Origin: Rallus limicola
Taxonomy: Eukaryota > Chordata > Aves > Gruiformes > Rallidae
Direction: 5' to 3'
DNA: 64,000 bases
Assembly: GCA_022605955.1 (NCBI GenBank)
Contig: JAKCOZ010000011.1
Location: forward strand, 5,213,990 to 5,277,989
The notes under the pieces: generated by a model
Database searches by the model: none
The model's input: only the letters and a program-made list of their open reading frames with translations
Told to the model about the DNA's origin: nothing
Made by a program: the position numbers and the translations under genes
Shown here: piece by piece, positions 12,924 to 23,560 of the stretch
Numbering within the stretch: the first letter of the stretch is position 1
Layout of the letters: each line of letters starts with the position of its first letter

Positions 12924-13625
12924 TATCACAGAATCACAGGATGGTCTGGGTTGGAAGGGACCCCAAGGGTCACAGAGTTCCAACCCCCCTGACACAGGCA
13001 GGGACACCAACCTCAGGCCGGATCTACACAAGGTTGCCCAGGGCCTCATCCAACCTGGCCTTGAACACTTCCAGGAATGGGGCATCCACCACCTCTCTGG
13101 GCAGCCTGTTCCAGCACCTCACCACTCTCTCTGTGAAAAATTTCCCCCTAATATCTAATCTGAACCTTCCTTCCTTTAGCTTTAGCCCATTGCCCCTTGT
13201 CCTACCATTTTCTACCCTTTTAAAAAGTTGATTCCCCTCCTGTTTCCTTGCTCCCTTCAGGGACTGGAAGGCTGCAATGAGGTCCCCTGGCAGCCTTCTC
13301 TTCTCCAGGCTGAACAAGCCCAGCTCCCCCAGCCTCTCTTCGTAGGGGAGCTGCTCCAGCCCTCTAATCATCCTCATGTCCCTCCTCTGAACTCTCTCCA
13401 ACAGTTCTACATCTTTTTTGTATTGGGGGCCCCATCTCTGGACACAGGACTCCAGATGGAGCCTCATGAGGGCAGAGTAGAGAGGGACAATTCCCTGGCC
13501 TTCTAAGCTGCAAGAGCACACTGCTGGCTCATGTTAAGTTTCTCATCTATCAGAAACCCCAAGTCCTTCTCAGCAGGGCTACTCTCTAAATAGTGATGCT
13601 TGTGCTGTACTGGAGGACTTGGGTC
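12924..13625 (-). mobile_element. CR1 LINE, long copy with small pol deletion
   Basis: Minus-strand copy with its tail at 12924-12945 and pol extending to about 13625. The upstream pol part reads [20 protein letters not shown] and then QQCALAA. Immediately after the GAAGGCC motif (about 13505-13512) roughly 45 bases are missing compared with other copies, and the frame shifts. The rest of the pol C-terminus is open without a stop. The uninterrupted frame and the shared subfamily blocks mark it as one of the younger copies. Confidence 0.95.
13024..13505 (-). pseudogene. CR1 ORF2 (pol) C-terminal fragment
   Basis: An open frame of about 160 codons covers the last part of CR1 reverse transcriptase, downstream of the catalytic palm. 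Visible landmarks in order are [73 protein letters not shown] and [20 protein letters not shown], ending LGNLV-stop. It lacks the endonuclease, the RT catalytic motif and an initiator of its own. The apparent start lies across a deletion junction, so it is a retrotransposon relic and not a host gene. Confidence 0.9.
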
Positions 13626-13879
13626 TGTAAGTGCCCCAGTAATGTTTCCTATTCTAAATGCTTTGGTTCGATACAAACCATCAATATGTAAACAAACCCC
13701 CATCCTTTGGATAGTTAGGATCATGACTTCTGTCATTTACTGCTATTGCTACATGTATTGTGACAAGACCTGGAAGTCTACATAAGGATCAAGAATTCCT
13801 TTTTAATTGAGTACTATCAAATACCTCAAAAGGAGACTGAGTTCCTGCTCTAGAGAAACTGAGATGAAAGAGGAGTTAG

Positions 13880-14341
13880 ATATGGGCAACTGAATGGTTG
13901 GACTCAGAATAGCGGTTAATGGGTCATACTCAACTGGGAGGTTGGTGACAAGTGGTAGCACAGGATCACTTCTGGGATTTGTCCTGTTTAATTTCTTTAT
14001 TGATGACTTCAAGAAGGAGATTGAGTAGAGTCTCATCAGCTTGTCAGATGACACCAAACTGATGGGACCAGTTGTTGCAGTTCAAGGCTAAGTTGCCACC
14101 AAAAGTATTCAGACACGGTGGAGGAGGCTGACAGGAACCTGGTGAAGTTCTACATGGACAAATGCCCTGCATATAGAAAGAGAGACCCATTTGCAGTGAT
14201 ACAGGCTGGGAGCTAACTGTAGCAGCATTGTGTTCAATGTCCTTAGTCACAAAACAGCAGCAAGCTCTAGCAGCAGCAAGGGCCAACAGCATCTTGGAAT
14301 GTATGAACAGGAACAGAGACAGCATACTGAGGGAAGGGATT
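13880..14341 (+). mobile_element. CR1 LINE, left part of a split copy
   Basis: Plus-strand CR1 pol from the RT palm region onward. The reading contains LLGFVLFNFFIDDF-like codons around 13972-14012 and a DDTKL block at 14048-14062. It then has AARANSILECMNR near 14270-14310 and stops at GAGGGAAGGGATT. The next pol block (reading SLYSALSLHLDYCIQF) is found 1.4 kb away, directly after the LTR at 15728. The two parts therefore belong to one element that was interrupted later. Many frameshifts; an older copy. Confidence 0.85.
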
Positions 14342-14346
14342 AACTT

Positions 14347-15197
14347 GCAATCACAGACTGGTTGGGGTTGGAAGGGGCCTCAAAGCCCATCTAGTTCCAA
14401 ACCCTGGCCATGGGCAAGGACACCCTCCATGAGTCCAGGGTGCCTGAAACCCCATCCAACCTGGCCTTGCACACTGCCAGGGATCCAGGGTCATCCACAG
14501 CTTCTCTGGGCACCCTGTACCAATGCCTCCTCACTCTCACAAGGAAGAATTTTTTTAACTTTTCTCTAACCTAAATCTCCCCTCCTTCAGGTTAAAGCCA
14601 TTAGCCATTCTCACATCATTCCATGCCCTTGTAACCAGTCCCTTTTCATCTTTCAGGTACTCCTTTTAAGTACTGGAAGGCTACTACAAGTTCTTCCGAG
14701 AACTTGCTCCAACAGGTCCATATCTGTCTTGTACTGGGGATCTCAAAGCTGGATGCAGGGAGAGCTTTCAAGGGCAGAGCAGTGGGGCAGAATGTCCTCT
14801 CCTGACCAGCTGGTCACACTTCTTTTGATGCAGCCCAGCATAGTGTTGGCTTTCTGGGCTGTGAATGCAGATTGCCAGGACACATTGAGGTTCTCATTCA
14901 CCAACACCCCCAAGCCTTTCTCCTCAGAGTTGCTCTCAGTCCATTCTCCTCCCAGTCTGTAGTTGTGTTTGGGATTGCCCCAACCCATGTGTAGGACCTT
15001 GCACCTGGCCTTGCTGAACTTCATACAGTTCACATGGGCCCACCTCTACAGCCTGTCCAGGTCCCTCTGGATGGCATCCCTTCTCCACAGCACAATGGTT
15101 GCACCACACAGCTTGGTGTCATCAGCAAACTTGCTGAGGGTGCACTCAATCCCTCTGTCTGTGTTGCTGACAAAGATGTTAAACATCCTCTTATGCC
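14347..15197 (-). mobile_element. CR1 LINE inserted in another CR1
   Basis: Minus-strand copy with its 3' end at 14347 (reading AATCACAGACTGGTTGGGG on plus). Pol continues to 15197. In the minus reading, [18 protein letters not shown] lies near 15165-15112, then LDRL and MGWGNPKHNYRLGGEWTES. The block AFTAQKANTMLGCIKRS follows, which shows this copy is not deleted where 6256 and 12924 are. Its 5' truncation point touches the first base of the LTR at 15198. It sits inside the plus CR1 of 13880-14341 and 15728-16262. Confidence 0.95.
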
Positions 15198-15727
15198 TGT
15201 ATTGGGTCTGGCTGAGATGGAGTTAATTTTCCTCTCACAGCACTGTGCTGTGTATTGGCAGCCAGCAAGGTGTTGATAACATACCAGTCAAGGGTGTGTC
15301 TCCAACATTTTTTGCCTCCCTCACCAGTAGGCTGGGGGTAGACAAGATCTTGGAAGGAGACATAGCTAGGACAGTTGACCCAAACTGACCAAATGGATAT
15401 TGCATGCTATATGATGTCTGCTGAGCAATAAAAATCTGAGAGAAAGGGGGATGAAGGGGTGGGATGTGGCATTAATTATTTATGACATCTGTCTTTTGGG
15501 CCAACTGCTAAGTGTATAAAAGCCCTACTTGTTGTGAAGTGCCTGGAAGTTGCCTTCTGATGGGAAGTAGACAATAAAACTTTTGGGTTTGCTTTGCTTC
15601 AATGTGTGGCCTTTTGCTTTATTAAACTGCCTTTATCTTGATCCATGAATTTCTCTCCTCCTTGTCCTGCTGAAGGATAGAGTAGTTTGACGGACAGCTG
15701 GCATCCAGCCAAGGTTAAATCACTGCA
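15198..15727 (+). mobile_element. ERVL-type solo LTR (avian family)
   Basis: Starts with TGTATTGGGTCTGGCTGAGA and ends in GGTTAAATCACTGCA, so it has TG...CA termini. It belongs to the common bird ERVL LTR family. Internal promoter signals are visible: TATAAAAG at 15515-15522 and AATAAA at 15573-15578, about 50 bases apart. No gag, pol or primer-binding site follows, so it is a solo LTR. Flanking bases (ATGCC left, GTCTC right) do not form a clear target duplication. A second, inverted copy of the family is at 63563-64000. Confidence 0.9.
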
Positions 15728-16262
15728 GTCTCCCTTTACTCAGCTCTCAGTCTACATCTAGACTACTGCATCCAGTTTTGTGTCCCTAATACTTGAAGGA
15801 CTGATCAAATAGAGTATGTTCAATGAAGGGTCACCAAGGTGCTCAGGCAATGGAGTACTTGCTTGGTGCAGGAGGGTGGTGGGATTGTTCAGCCCAGAGA
15901 AATAGTTGTTTGGGAAGACCCAAGGTCATCCTCTAGTACCTGGAAGTTTATCAAGAAGATGTAACTAAGGTGTTCACATTGGTGCATGGTGAGAGGATGA
16001 GAGACAATAGGTTTAACCTGAAACAAGAGAGATTCCAACCAGCATTACAAAAGACAATTTTCCCATTACAATCAGGTATTGGAACATCTCACCCTGAGAT
16101 GTTATGCAGCTTCCATCCTTGGAGGCTTTTCAAAGCATTGCTGAACACAGTAAACTGGTCTGACCCCAAGGCTAGCCTGTTTTGAGCACTTGCTTGGACT
16201 AGAGACCTTCTGATGTCCCTTCCAAGTTGAATTATCCTCTGATCTTGTGATTTTGTGATTCT
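15728..16262 (+). mobile_element. CR1 LINE, right part of the split copy
   Basis: Continues the element that begins at 13880. The first codons read SLYSALSLHLDYCIQFCVPN, the pol block expected right after the sequence at 14341. It then runs through late pol and the 3' region to a decayed tail (GATTTTGTGATTCTAGA near 16249-16265). The CR1 3' block TGATGTCCCTTCCAAGTTGA is present. This part is as diverged as the left part. Confidence 0.85.
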
Positions 16263-18099
16263 AGACTAGGAGAAAGACAGCTTGACTTGGGATTTGTAGG
16301 TGAGTGTTGAGATGTAAAAATCAAGGAACTCACTAGAAATTATTCTTCTAAATTTGAGTATATTTTGGATTACACTCTGTGTGAGGACACGTGGATTGTG
16401 TTTTGATCTGGTATTTCAAGGTGATGGCTCTTCAGATGAAAGGAGTCTGTGTTTGCAGTAAAGATGCAAAATCATATAGATGATAAGATAAAAAAGTGTT
16501 GCCTGTAAAGGGAAAGTATCACTGTATTGATAAGTATCCTAAGGAGTTACTTTAAAAATCATCACTCCCTCTGTTTCTGAAAAGTTTGACAGCAAATAAA
16601 TATTGAAGTAATTCGCCCTTCCCCCCAAAACCCCAATAAACCAAAAATTTAAATTTTAATTTACTCTCTAATTACATGGACAGAGATATACTTCCTATTT
16701 TGTACACGGGCTGCTAAGTTTGAGACTGACTTTTATCAAGTATTTCAGAAGATACCATATTCACAAGGCTGTCAGACAACCTTGGGTCAGGACCTTTCTT
16801 TCTTTGAATCTCACTATCAAACTATAGACATTAAGAGAGGAATCGAAAGAAAATTTATTTTTTTCTTGAACAGATTTGTGATTTACCTCTAAATTTTATC
16901 ATCATCTACACACCTTCATTAAATCAGCCTTCATTCCCCAAAAGTTCTGTATCATAGAATATAGTTGGGTTTTTAAGAGAAATTATTTGCTGGAACAAAA
17001 AAAAGAAATTTAATTTCTCATTACTTTTGTACCAGTTTAACCTACTACACATAGACATGTTCTTTACAGGGTTACCACACATACAGCCAGAGCAAGCTAC
17101 ACTTAGTGGAAAAGTGTAATAATTTAGGGTCTGGATATCATTCTTAGCAAAGAATTATCATTATCTTTTTTCCCTCTCATTAATGATGTCATTTCTTCCA
17201 ATTGTAATGTTGATTACTTAGGTCAACCTTTTCTTACTTCTTCATCTCTGAGTGCTTCCCAAAAACCTTAACACAACAGAATCCAAGGCTTCCCGCATCT
17301 GTCCTTCATGAGATGCTTAGGTCTGCCTTGGATGGGACCTCAACAGCAAGCCTGAGAAGGCTTTGCTGCTGGGACACATATCTGCTAGAAAACAGTATCT
17401 GCTTTTCTCTAATAAGCCCACTGACATGTTCTGGCTATTGTCATCCTATCAAATCCTCTTACTCTCAAAACTGCTTCCCTGATATTTCAATGCTGACAAC
17501 TATGTCTAAGCTACCTTTTGGGATACACTTTGACCAATCCCAAGTCTTACATGAAGCCTTCAGAATAATTTCAGGGTATAGTAGGTATCCTGGATCAAAG
17601 CTATGCTGGCAAGCATGCTGGCAGTGTGGCAGGATGGATGGTCAAGCTTCACGTGAGTACAGACATATCTTTTTTGCTCACCCTGTACAGTTTTTCACTG
17701 AAGCCTTGGCTGCTGGCTATGACTTCAATTGCATCAAGTTTTAGGGACCTGTGCTTTTAATTCTGGATGGCTGAATCCACTAATGATGATTCAGAGTGGC
17801 AAACTTGGGAATGTATAAAATCTGGGGATGAGTGTGGTTTTACACCAGGACATTTTAGACCATAACAAATGGTGATTCTCCGGTACTTCCTGTTTAATTT
17901 AATTTTACGATTTTTTTGTCCCAAGAAACCCCATTTGAAATGCTGATGATTAAAGTCAATGTTGCCAGAACACACTCACTGAGTCTCTAAAACACTTCTG
18001 TCAAGTGGGCCATGTTTTTTGCTGAGCTTTTACAGCAGTGGAAAGATTGCAAAGTTCAATGCCTCTGCATGCAGCCTCTATGAGTTCCTCCTCACTGCC
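16263..18099. other. unique non-coding stretch
   Basis: No gene or repeat is confidently recognised. A 143-codon plus frame (17313-17744) and a 72-codon minus frame (17757-17975) have no known motif. The minus frame lies just downstream of the gypsy-like fossil and could be its unrecognisable continuation. Confidence 0.45.
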
Positions 18100-18680
18100 T
18101 CCTTTCACCTCATCTGTGCATAGTCCTTTTCGTCTTTAAGAAGCATTTTTGATGCAAATGCTACAGGCTTTTCTGGGCTATTTGGTATTATGTGAGAAAT
18201 CACCACTCCTGACCTCATAGAGTGAAGCATCAGTAGCTTAACAGATTGGCAGGGACGGGACAGAGTGCACTAAAACCCTGGAGGATATAAGTGTCTGTTT
18301 AGCCAACTTGAAAGCATCTTGACATTCTTTTGACCAATGCCACTATTTATTTTTCTGTAATAGCTCTGTCGCAGTGCTAACTATAGTAGACAGATTTGCT
18401 ATGAATTTCCCTTGGTAGTTTATCATAGCCAGAGAGAAAGTTAATTTCCATACCTTTTTCTTTGTACGTGAACTTGTGTAATATACAGTATCCAGCTGCT
18501 TTTCTGAAAGAAGAGCAAAATACCTCTGCAATCTGAAACTTGACTGCATCTGTAGATTTTCCTAACCTCAGCCCTTATTTTACTACAGCCTCGGTGACAC
18601 CTCCAACAACTTAAAACCTTTCTGATCTCTCCCTTCAGGAGATAAATGGCTTGCAATCCCCACCTTACAAAACTCAAGCA
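18100..18680 (-). pseudogene. Ty3/gypsy-like pol fossil (RT end and RNase H)
   Basis: Read on minus, three frames together show the end of a reverse transcriptase and the start of RNase H. GVTEAVVK and GLRLGKSTDAVKFQIAEV occur around 18590-18500. SLAMINYQGKFIANLST lies at 18435-18385. After a stop at 18343-18345, HWSKECQDAFKLAKQTL and SSRVLVHSVPSLPI follow, and then ATDASLYEVRSGDFSHNTK near 18235-18180, the RNase H ACDAS-type site. The NYxxKFIxNLS plus WSxECxxAF order is typical of Ty3/gypsy (Metaviridae) pol and differs from CR1 and from avian ERVs. At least two stops and two frameshifts; no LTR, integrase or gag recognised. Confidence 0.55.
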
Positions 18681-19333
18681 TTGATGAAAGGAGTGGATAA
18701 TGGGAACACAGTGGGGAGTTATTTGTTATAGCAATTATTCCCAATAGTTAAAGAGCACTTAGAGTTTCAATGAGTGAGCTTCTGCTTTCCTACTTTGGAT
18801 GTGTTAATTCAGCACATTGCCTTGCAATGTAATGATATTCTTGTTTACTGCTGATCCTCAAGAAATTGCAAAGTGTTTTACAAAGGGGATCAGTAGCCTT
18901 CACAGAGAATTAATTTGATCTGTGTCCTCTGGACAGGCCAGGAACAGAATCCACAAATCATAGGTCTTCATTCGCCGCTTTTTTGCCTTAGAAAATCACT
19001 CAAACACTTGTAATAATGCTCAAAGGTCACAAATGAAGGAGAAATACAGTCAGTGCTTAATTACAACAGCCTTAGCCCAGGCTGTGTTTATACTTCCAAT
19101 CAAAACTCTTCCATATTTAAACACAGACTTTTCATTAAGAATACACTAATGATGTTTTTGTCAAAGGATAATACTCATGTCACGTGAAACTAGTAAAAGT
19201 GATAGATGTGGCACATGAAGAAGTAATATAGGTGTCTACCAGTCCTCAATCTTATTTCCAGTGATCATCTTTTTTGTTATAATTGGGAGAGTTTTAAGGC
19301 ACAAATAGCAATTAAGTTTCAAATTCCCACTAA
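18681..19333. other. unique non-coding stretch
   Basis: No gene recognised. 18870-18960 has a faint MIR-like order (AAAGTGTTTTACAAA, later CCAGGAACAGAATCC) too weak to annotate on its own. Confidence 0.4.
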
Positions 19334-19463
19334 AGCCTTGGTAAGCTTATGTAAATCCAGGCCTGGAGGTTGGTGTCCCTGCCTGTGGCAGGGGGGTTTG
19401 GACTCTGTGATCCTTGGGGTCCCTTCCAACCCAGGCAATTCTATGATTCTATGGTTCTATGAA
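19334..19463 (+). mobile_element. CR1 LINE 3' end
   Basis: Short plus-strand copy of the young subfamily. It contains AAATCCAGGCCTGGAGGTTG, CCTTGGGGTCCCTTCCAACC and the tail ATTCTATGATTCTATGGTTC. About 130 bases long, so it is a strongly 5'-truncated insertion. Confidence 0.95.
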
Positions 19464-20447
19464 AAGGAGAAAATTAAGTCCCTTCTGGGCTTTTCAAAAC
19501 TTACTCATAACTTTTAGTAATTTTATCGATCTCTTCTGATTTAACAAAGAAGGCTGAGATGACCCTGTCACAACATCCTTCATAGATTTTGAAAATACAA
19601 AGCATAAAAGCCAAAAATATAATGGTTACTTGTTCTTATATAAGACTAAAAAAACCCCCCACGATAAACACCCTGTTGAAAAAGAGGTAGGATTCTGCCT
19701 AATAATATTTACTTCAGCTTTACTTGTAGCTAATTACTGACAAATAAGTAGTTTAAAACAAGTTCGCATTGAGGTCACTTCTGCTGTTTGCATCCCCAAA
19801 GGACCAGAATAGTTATAATATTTCCCAAATGCTCACAATGCAATTAGCAAAGCATTCATGACCCTTGGTTTCCAAAGAAAGACAATAAGGAGCAATATTA
19901 GCCTCTCCCATAACCTGCCACAAGGAAGCATTGTGTTTTGGGTTTTGTTTTGAAGGAGTTGCATGTTCTGTCTGTCACCCCCTGGAGATTCACCATGGCT
20001 TGTCTTCCAAGTGACTTCTAGAAAAAAAAAATATCCTCTTCCCCTGCAGCCTTTTTAAACTAGCAATTTTGGTGTAAGGTGGCCCCAAAGGCTGTCACAC
20101 TGCTTACCATCTCCTGGGTGCTGTGGTCTTACTCCTGACTTCTCTCCTCTAATTATCCTTTGCAGTTGGTTATCATTTGGCCTAGCTTGTGGAGGAATCC
20201 TCTGAAAATGGACTATGGCTACCTCAGAAATGGGCATTGATCTGTGTGAAGCAAGGAGCAACCTTAAGGAGAAAAGATGTAGCACCATTGAGCAATATTT
20301 TGGTATACCTATAAAGGTACCGTGGAAGCAAAATATGGGATTTAAAATATGAATCAGTCTGTTAGCACAGCTACTTAATAGATCTACCTGTGGAAATTTG
20401 TTTCTCATCATATATGATCCAGATAGGTACAGTAACTATATACACTG
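19464..20447. other. unique non-coding stretch
   Basis: No transposon or gene recognised. A minus frame of 118 codons at 20055-20411 has no known motif. Confidence 0.45.
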
Positions 20448-21290
20448 ATTCACAGAATGGTTGATATTGGAAGGAGAGTATGGAGATCATCCACTCTAAC
20501 TAAATCAAGGTCACCTGAGCATGTTGCACAGGACTATGTCCAGGCAGGTCTTGGATAAACTCTCTGAGCGGCCTCTCCCAGTAATCAGGCACCCTCAGAG
20601 CAAAGAAGTATTTTCTCATATTCAGACAGAACTTTGTGTTCCACTTTGTGCCTGTTGCCCCTTCTCTTGTCACTGGGAACCACTGAAAAGAGTCTGGTCT
20701 TATCCTCTAAACATCCACCCGTTAGTTATCAATAAGCATTGATGAGATCCCCTTTCAGTCTTCTCCAGGCTTAAGCTGGAGACACAGCTCTCTCAGCCTT
20801 TCCTCATGCAAAAGATGCACCTCATCGTCTTCACAGCCCTCCCCTGGACTCTCCCCAGTAGTTGTCTTTCTTGAACTGAGGACTCCAGAACTGGACACAA
20901 TAGTCTAGATGTGGCCTCACCAGGGCAGAGTAGAGGGAGAGAACCTTCCTGGACCTGCTGACCACAGTCTTCTTAATGCACTTCAGGTCACCATTGGCCT
21001 TCTTGGATATTGCTGCCTCATGAAGAGGTTGTTGTCCACCAGGACTCCCAGGTCCTTCTCCACAGAACTGTTTCCCAGTAGGTTAACTCCTAATTTGTAC
21101 TGGTGCCTGGGGTTATTCATCCCCAGGTACAGGACCTTGTACAGGTACACTTGCCCTTGTTGAACTTTCCTCTTTTTAACGTTTCACCCAATACTCTACT
21201 CTGTCAAGATCTCACTGAATGGCAGCACAGCATTCTGGTGGGTCAGCCACTCCTCCCAGTTTTGTATCATCAACAAATTCCATCTATAGC
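20448..21290 (-). mobile_element. CR1 LINE, diverged subfamily
   Basis: Minus-strand CR1 from the tail end (ATTCACAGAATGG at 20448) to mid pol near 21290. The blocks CCCCTTCTCTTGTCACTGGG, GGCCTCACCAGGGCAGAGTA and TGGGTCAGCCACTCCTCCCA belong to a different CR1 subfamily from the young set. Multiple indels; no long pol frame remains. A short plus CR1 end follows at 21405. Confidence 0.9.
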
Positions 21291-21404
21291 TGCACAATTC
21301 CTTGGATCTCTCACATGGAATAAAAATAAGTGTGAACTTCTTACAAATGCCCAAATATTTAGCATTTTGACCCACAGTGATTAGACACAGTATAAACCCA
21401 AGAG

Positions 21405-21482
21405 AGTTTTGTCACCAGGAGTTGGACTCGATGATCCTTCTGGGTCCCTTCCAACTCCATATGTTCTATGATTTTATGATTA
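21405..21482 (+). mobile_element. CR1 3' end fragment
   Basis: Contains GGAGTTGGACTCGATGATCC and CTTCTGGGTCCCTTCCAAC, then the tail GTTCTATGATTTTATGATTA. Only about 75 bases long. It lies 115 bases beyond the 5' end of the minus CR1 at 20448-21290 and points the other way. Confidence 0.9.
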
Positions 21483-23143
21483 TCTCTATGCTAGGGTTTG
21501 AACATGCTTCTTAAAAAAGCACTTTCCCATCAAAGTAAAAGTAATGATACATTGACATTTTAGTGGAGGCTGAAATATAAGACCCCTTCTAAAAATCTCC
21601 AGAAACTTTATCTCCCATCTGGCTTCTAACCAGTGAGTACCTCCTGCTCATGTGAACCCAAATACCTGTGTGTTGGGTCTGGAGGCTTTTGTTTTCCCAT
21701 GACCACAACAATGAGGAAAGGTACCTAGGTCAGTTGCTAGTTTTTAGATATGGACATGCTTTAGCAATAATTGACATCTCCTGGACACAAAAATTTAGCC
21801 TTTCAGTGGGAGATAAAGAGAGAAATATAAGAGGGTTCTCCTTGAATTCTTTCATCAACATTTATAATGGTATCATTAACATTTATAATGTCGCACCAGC
21901 ATACCATGGTTCACATATGTATTTGTCACACCAGATATGTCATACTTCTGACATATATCTCAGCCTTTCTGTGACAGGTAGAGTTCCTCTCTGGACTTTT
22001 TTTTTTCCACAGCTGATCTCCATTTATCAAACATCTAGACTTTGTCTGCATGTCTCCATTCTTCTTCTCTCAGATGCAATGTGGATTCGAGACATAAAGA
22101 AACATGAGCCCACCTGGGTTTATCCCCTATTTTAGAATTTCCCTGGAATAGTTTATATCAGAAAATTACAGTGCAGCTTAACACTTTCCTCAAAAGAAAT
22201 GATCTTTCATTTAGACATGCAATGGCATGATCCCAAAGGTAAGTAGAGAATAACAGAGTTATTCGCATACTGATTCATGGTCTTCTCTAAAGTTCAGCCA
22301 TTCCCCAGGATTTGCAGTTCAAAACAGGGTGAGATATTTGTAAATGTTTGATCTTTTCAATCAAATGAGTTGCAGAAGTCTTTCTTGTTCTGATTATATA
22401 CATATTCTGTGTAGTTTGTACACAAGCACTTCCTGCTTACAAAAATTTGGGATGCTATAGTCAACATCTTGAGACAGGACAGACTTTCTGGGCAAGATTA
22501 ATTTCACCCAATATTAGGCATCTAAAAAGTAAAGCCTTGTATTTGAGTAGAGGTGATTCATTCACACAGGGCTTTCTTGACTGTTTGGTTTTTTTTAAAG
22601 GGAAAAAAAGAATAATTCCAAGAGGGTAACTCATCTGACCTGTCTTAAATATCTTCTGCAGGGTGATAATCATACTCTAGGAGTCCCTCTTTCCCATTGA
22701 TAATTATAGAGAACTTAGAAGCCACTGGATGGATGTCTCCTTGTGATAATTTCTGCATCTGCAGAAGTCCTGGCTCACAACTGAATAGTCCAGGTTTTCA
22801 GCAATGACATTAAGGTAGCTCTTGACAGGTGAGATCCATCTTCCTAACTTCACTTCTCTGAAAATTGAGCACTGAGGATCCCAATATTTTCTAGGGAAAA
22901 TAATTTTCATGAAGTAACTCAAGACATGTAACCCAATATTTTTGTCATAAGATTGCTTCAGTGGAGCTTGGGAGAGTTTTCCTGTTTTTCTGCACTGAGT
23001 ACAGAGGGGAAACAGAAGCTCATACTAGAGATGAAGCCTAGCAATAAATACCTGACAGGAAAGGAACAGAATATTTTGCTTCAGACAGTCCCATCCTAAA
23101 ACACCAATCTAAAAACAGGAGAAATTGAACCCCACGTTGGAGT
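21483..23143. other. unique non-coding stretch
   Basis: No gene recognised. Contains an imperfect 21-base tandem duplication at 21853-21890 (unit begins CATCAACATTTATAATGG). A 155-codon plus frame at 21668-22135 crosses it but has no known motif. The last 40 bases (23101-23143) hold the primer-binding-site-like sequence of the next LTR. Confidence 0.45.
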
Positions 23144-23560
23144 TGTCTGTTCTCCTCCTTCACCATAGAGACAATCATCAGTAGACTCTTAGGCTATGTT
23201 TTATTGTATAAACAAGGCGAGAGCAGAGGCTTCCCATCCATGGTCTGCACCATGAGGTTATCAGCACAGACAGGTCACAGGCCAGGGTTAGCACAGAGTA
23301 TGGACCATTCCCTGAAGGCAAGCTGGAAGCAGCTGACCTATTTCAGAGGCTGAGAGTTTGGCTATGTGAGCCAAACCTTCCAAGCAGGACCCAAGAGACC
23401 AGTCACTAGCTCACTTTATTTGCTAGTATGACTATAGCCCGAAAGACCACGAGGTCAGAGGAGTACCATCCGGAGACACCGCTCTATTATTCATTGTGCA
23501 AACCTAGAGGAAGGGCTGCCCCTAACATCAAGAAAGAAACACCACAGGCCTGAGTCACAG
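23144..23560 (-). mobile_element. LTR with lysine-type primer-binding site remnant
   Basis: On minus, a polyA signal AATAAAAC (plus 23198-23205) is followed by about 55 bases resembling U5, ending in CA at 23144. The next bases read ACTCCAACGTGGGGTTCAA. The CCAACGTGGGG core matches the tRNA-Lys primer-binding site of class II (ERVK-type) retroviruses in 11 of its last 12 positions. That combination supports the 5' LTR of an ERVK-like element whose interior was lost or decayed. The outer boundary near 23560 is uncertain and no TATA box is clear. Confidence 0.5.

Noticed and set aside
16952..16972. TATCATAGAATATAGTTGGG resembling a CR1 tail
   Set aside because: Only about 20 bases, with no adjoining CR1 block. 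Not enough to call.
18870..18960. MIR-like order near the gypsy fossil
   Set aside because: Matches are short and scattered. Mentioned only as a possibility.
21668..22135. 155-codon plus frame
   Set aside because: No known motif; it spans an imperfect 21-base duplication and AT-rich sequence. No splice or promoter evidence.
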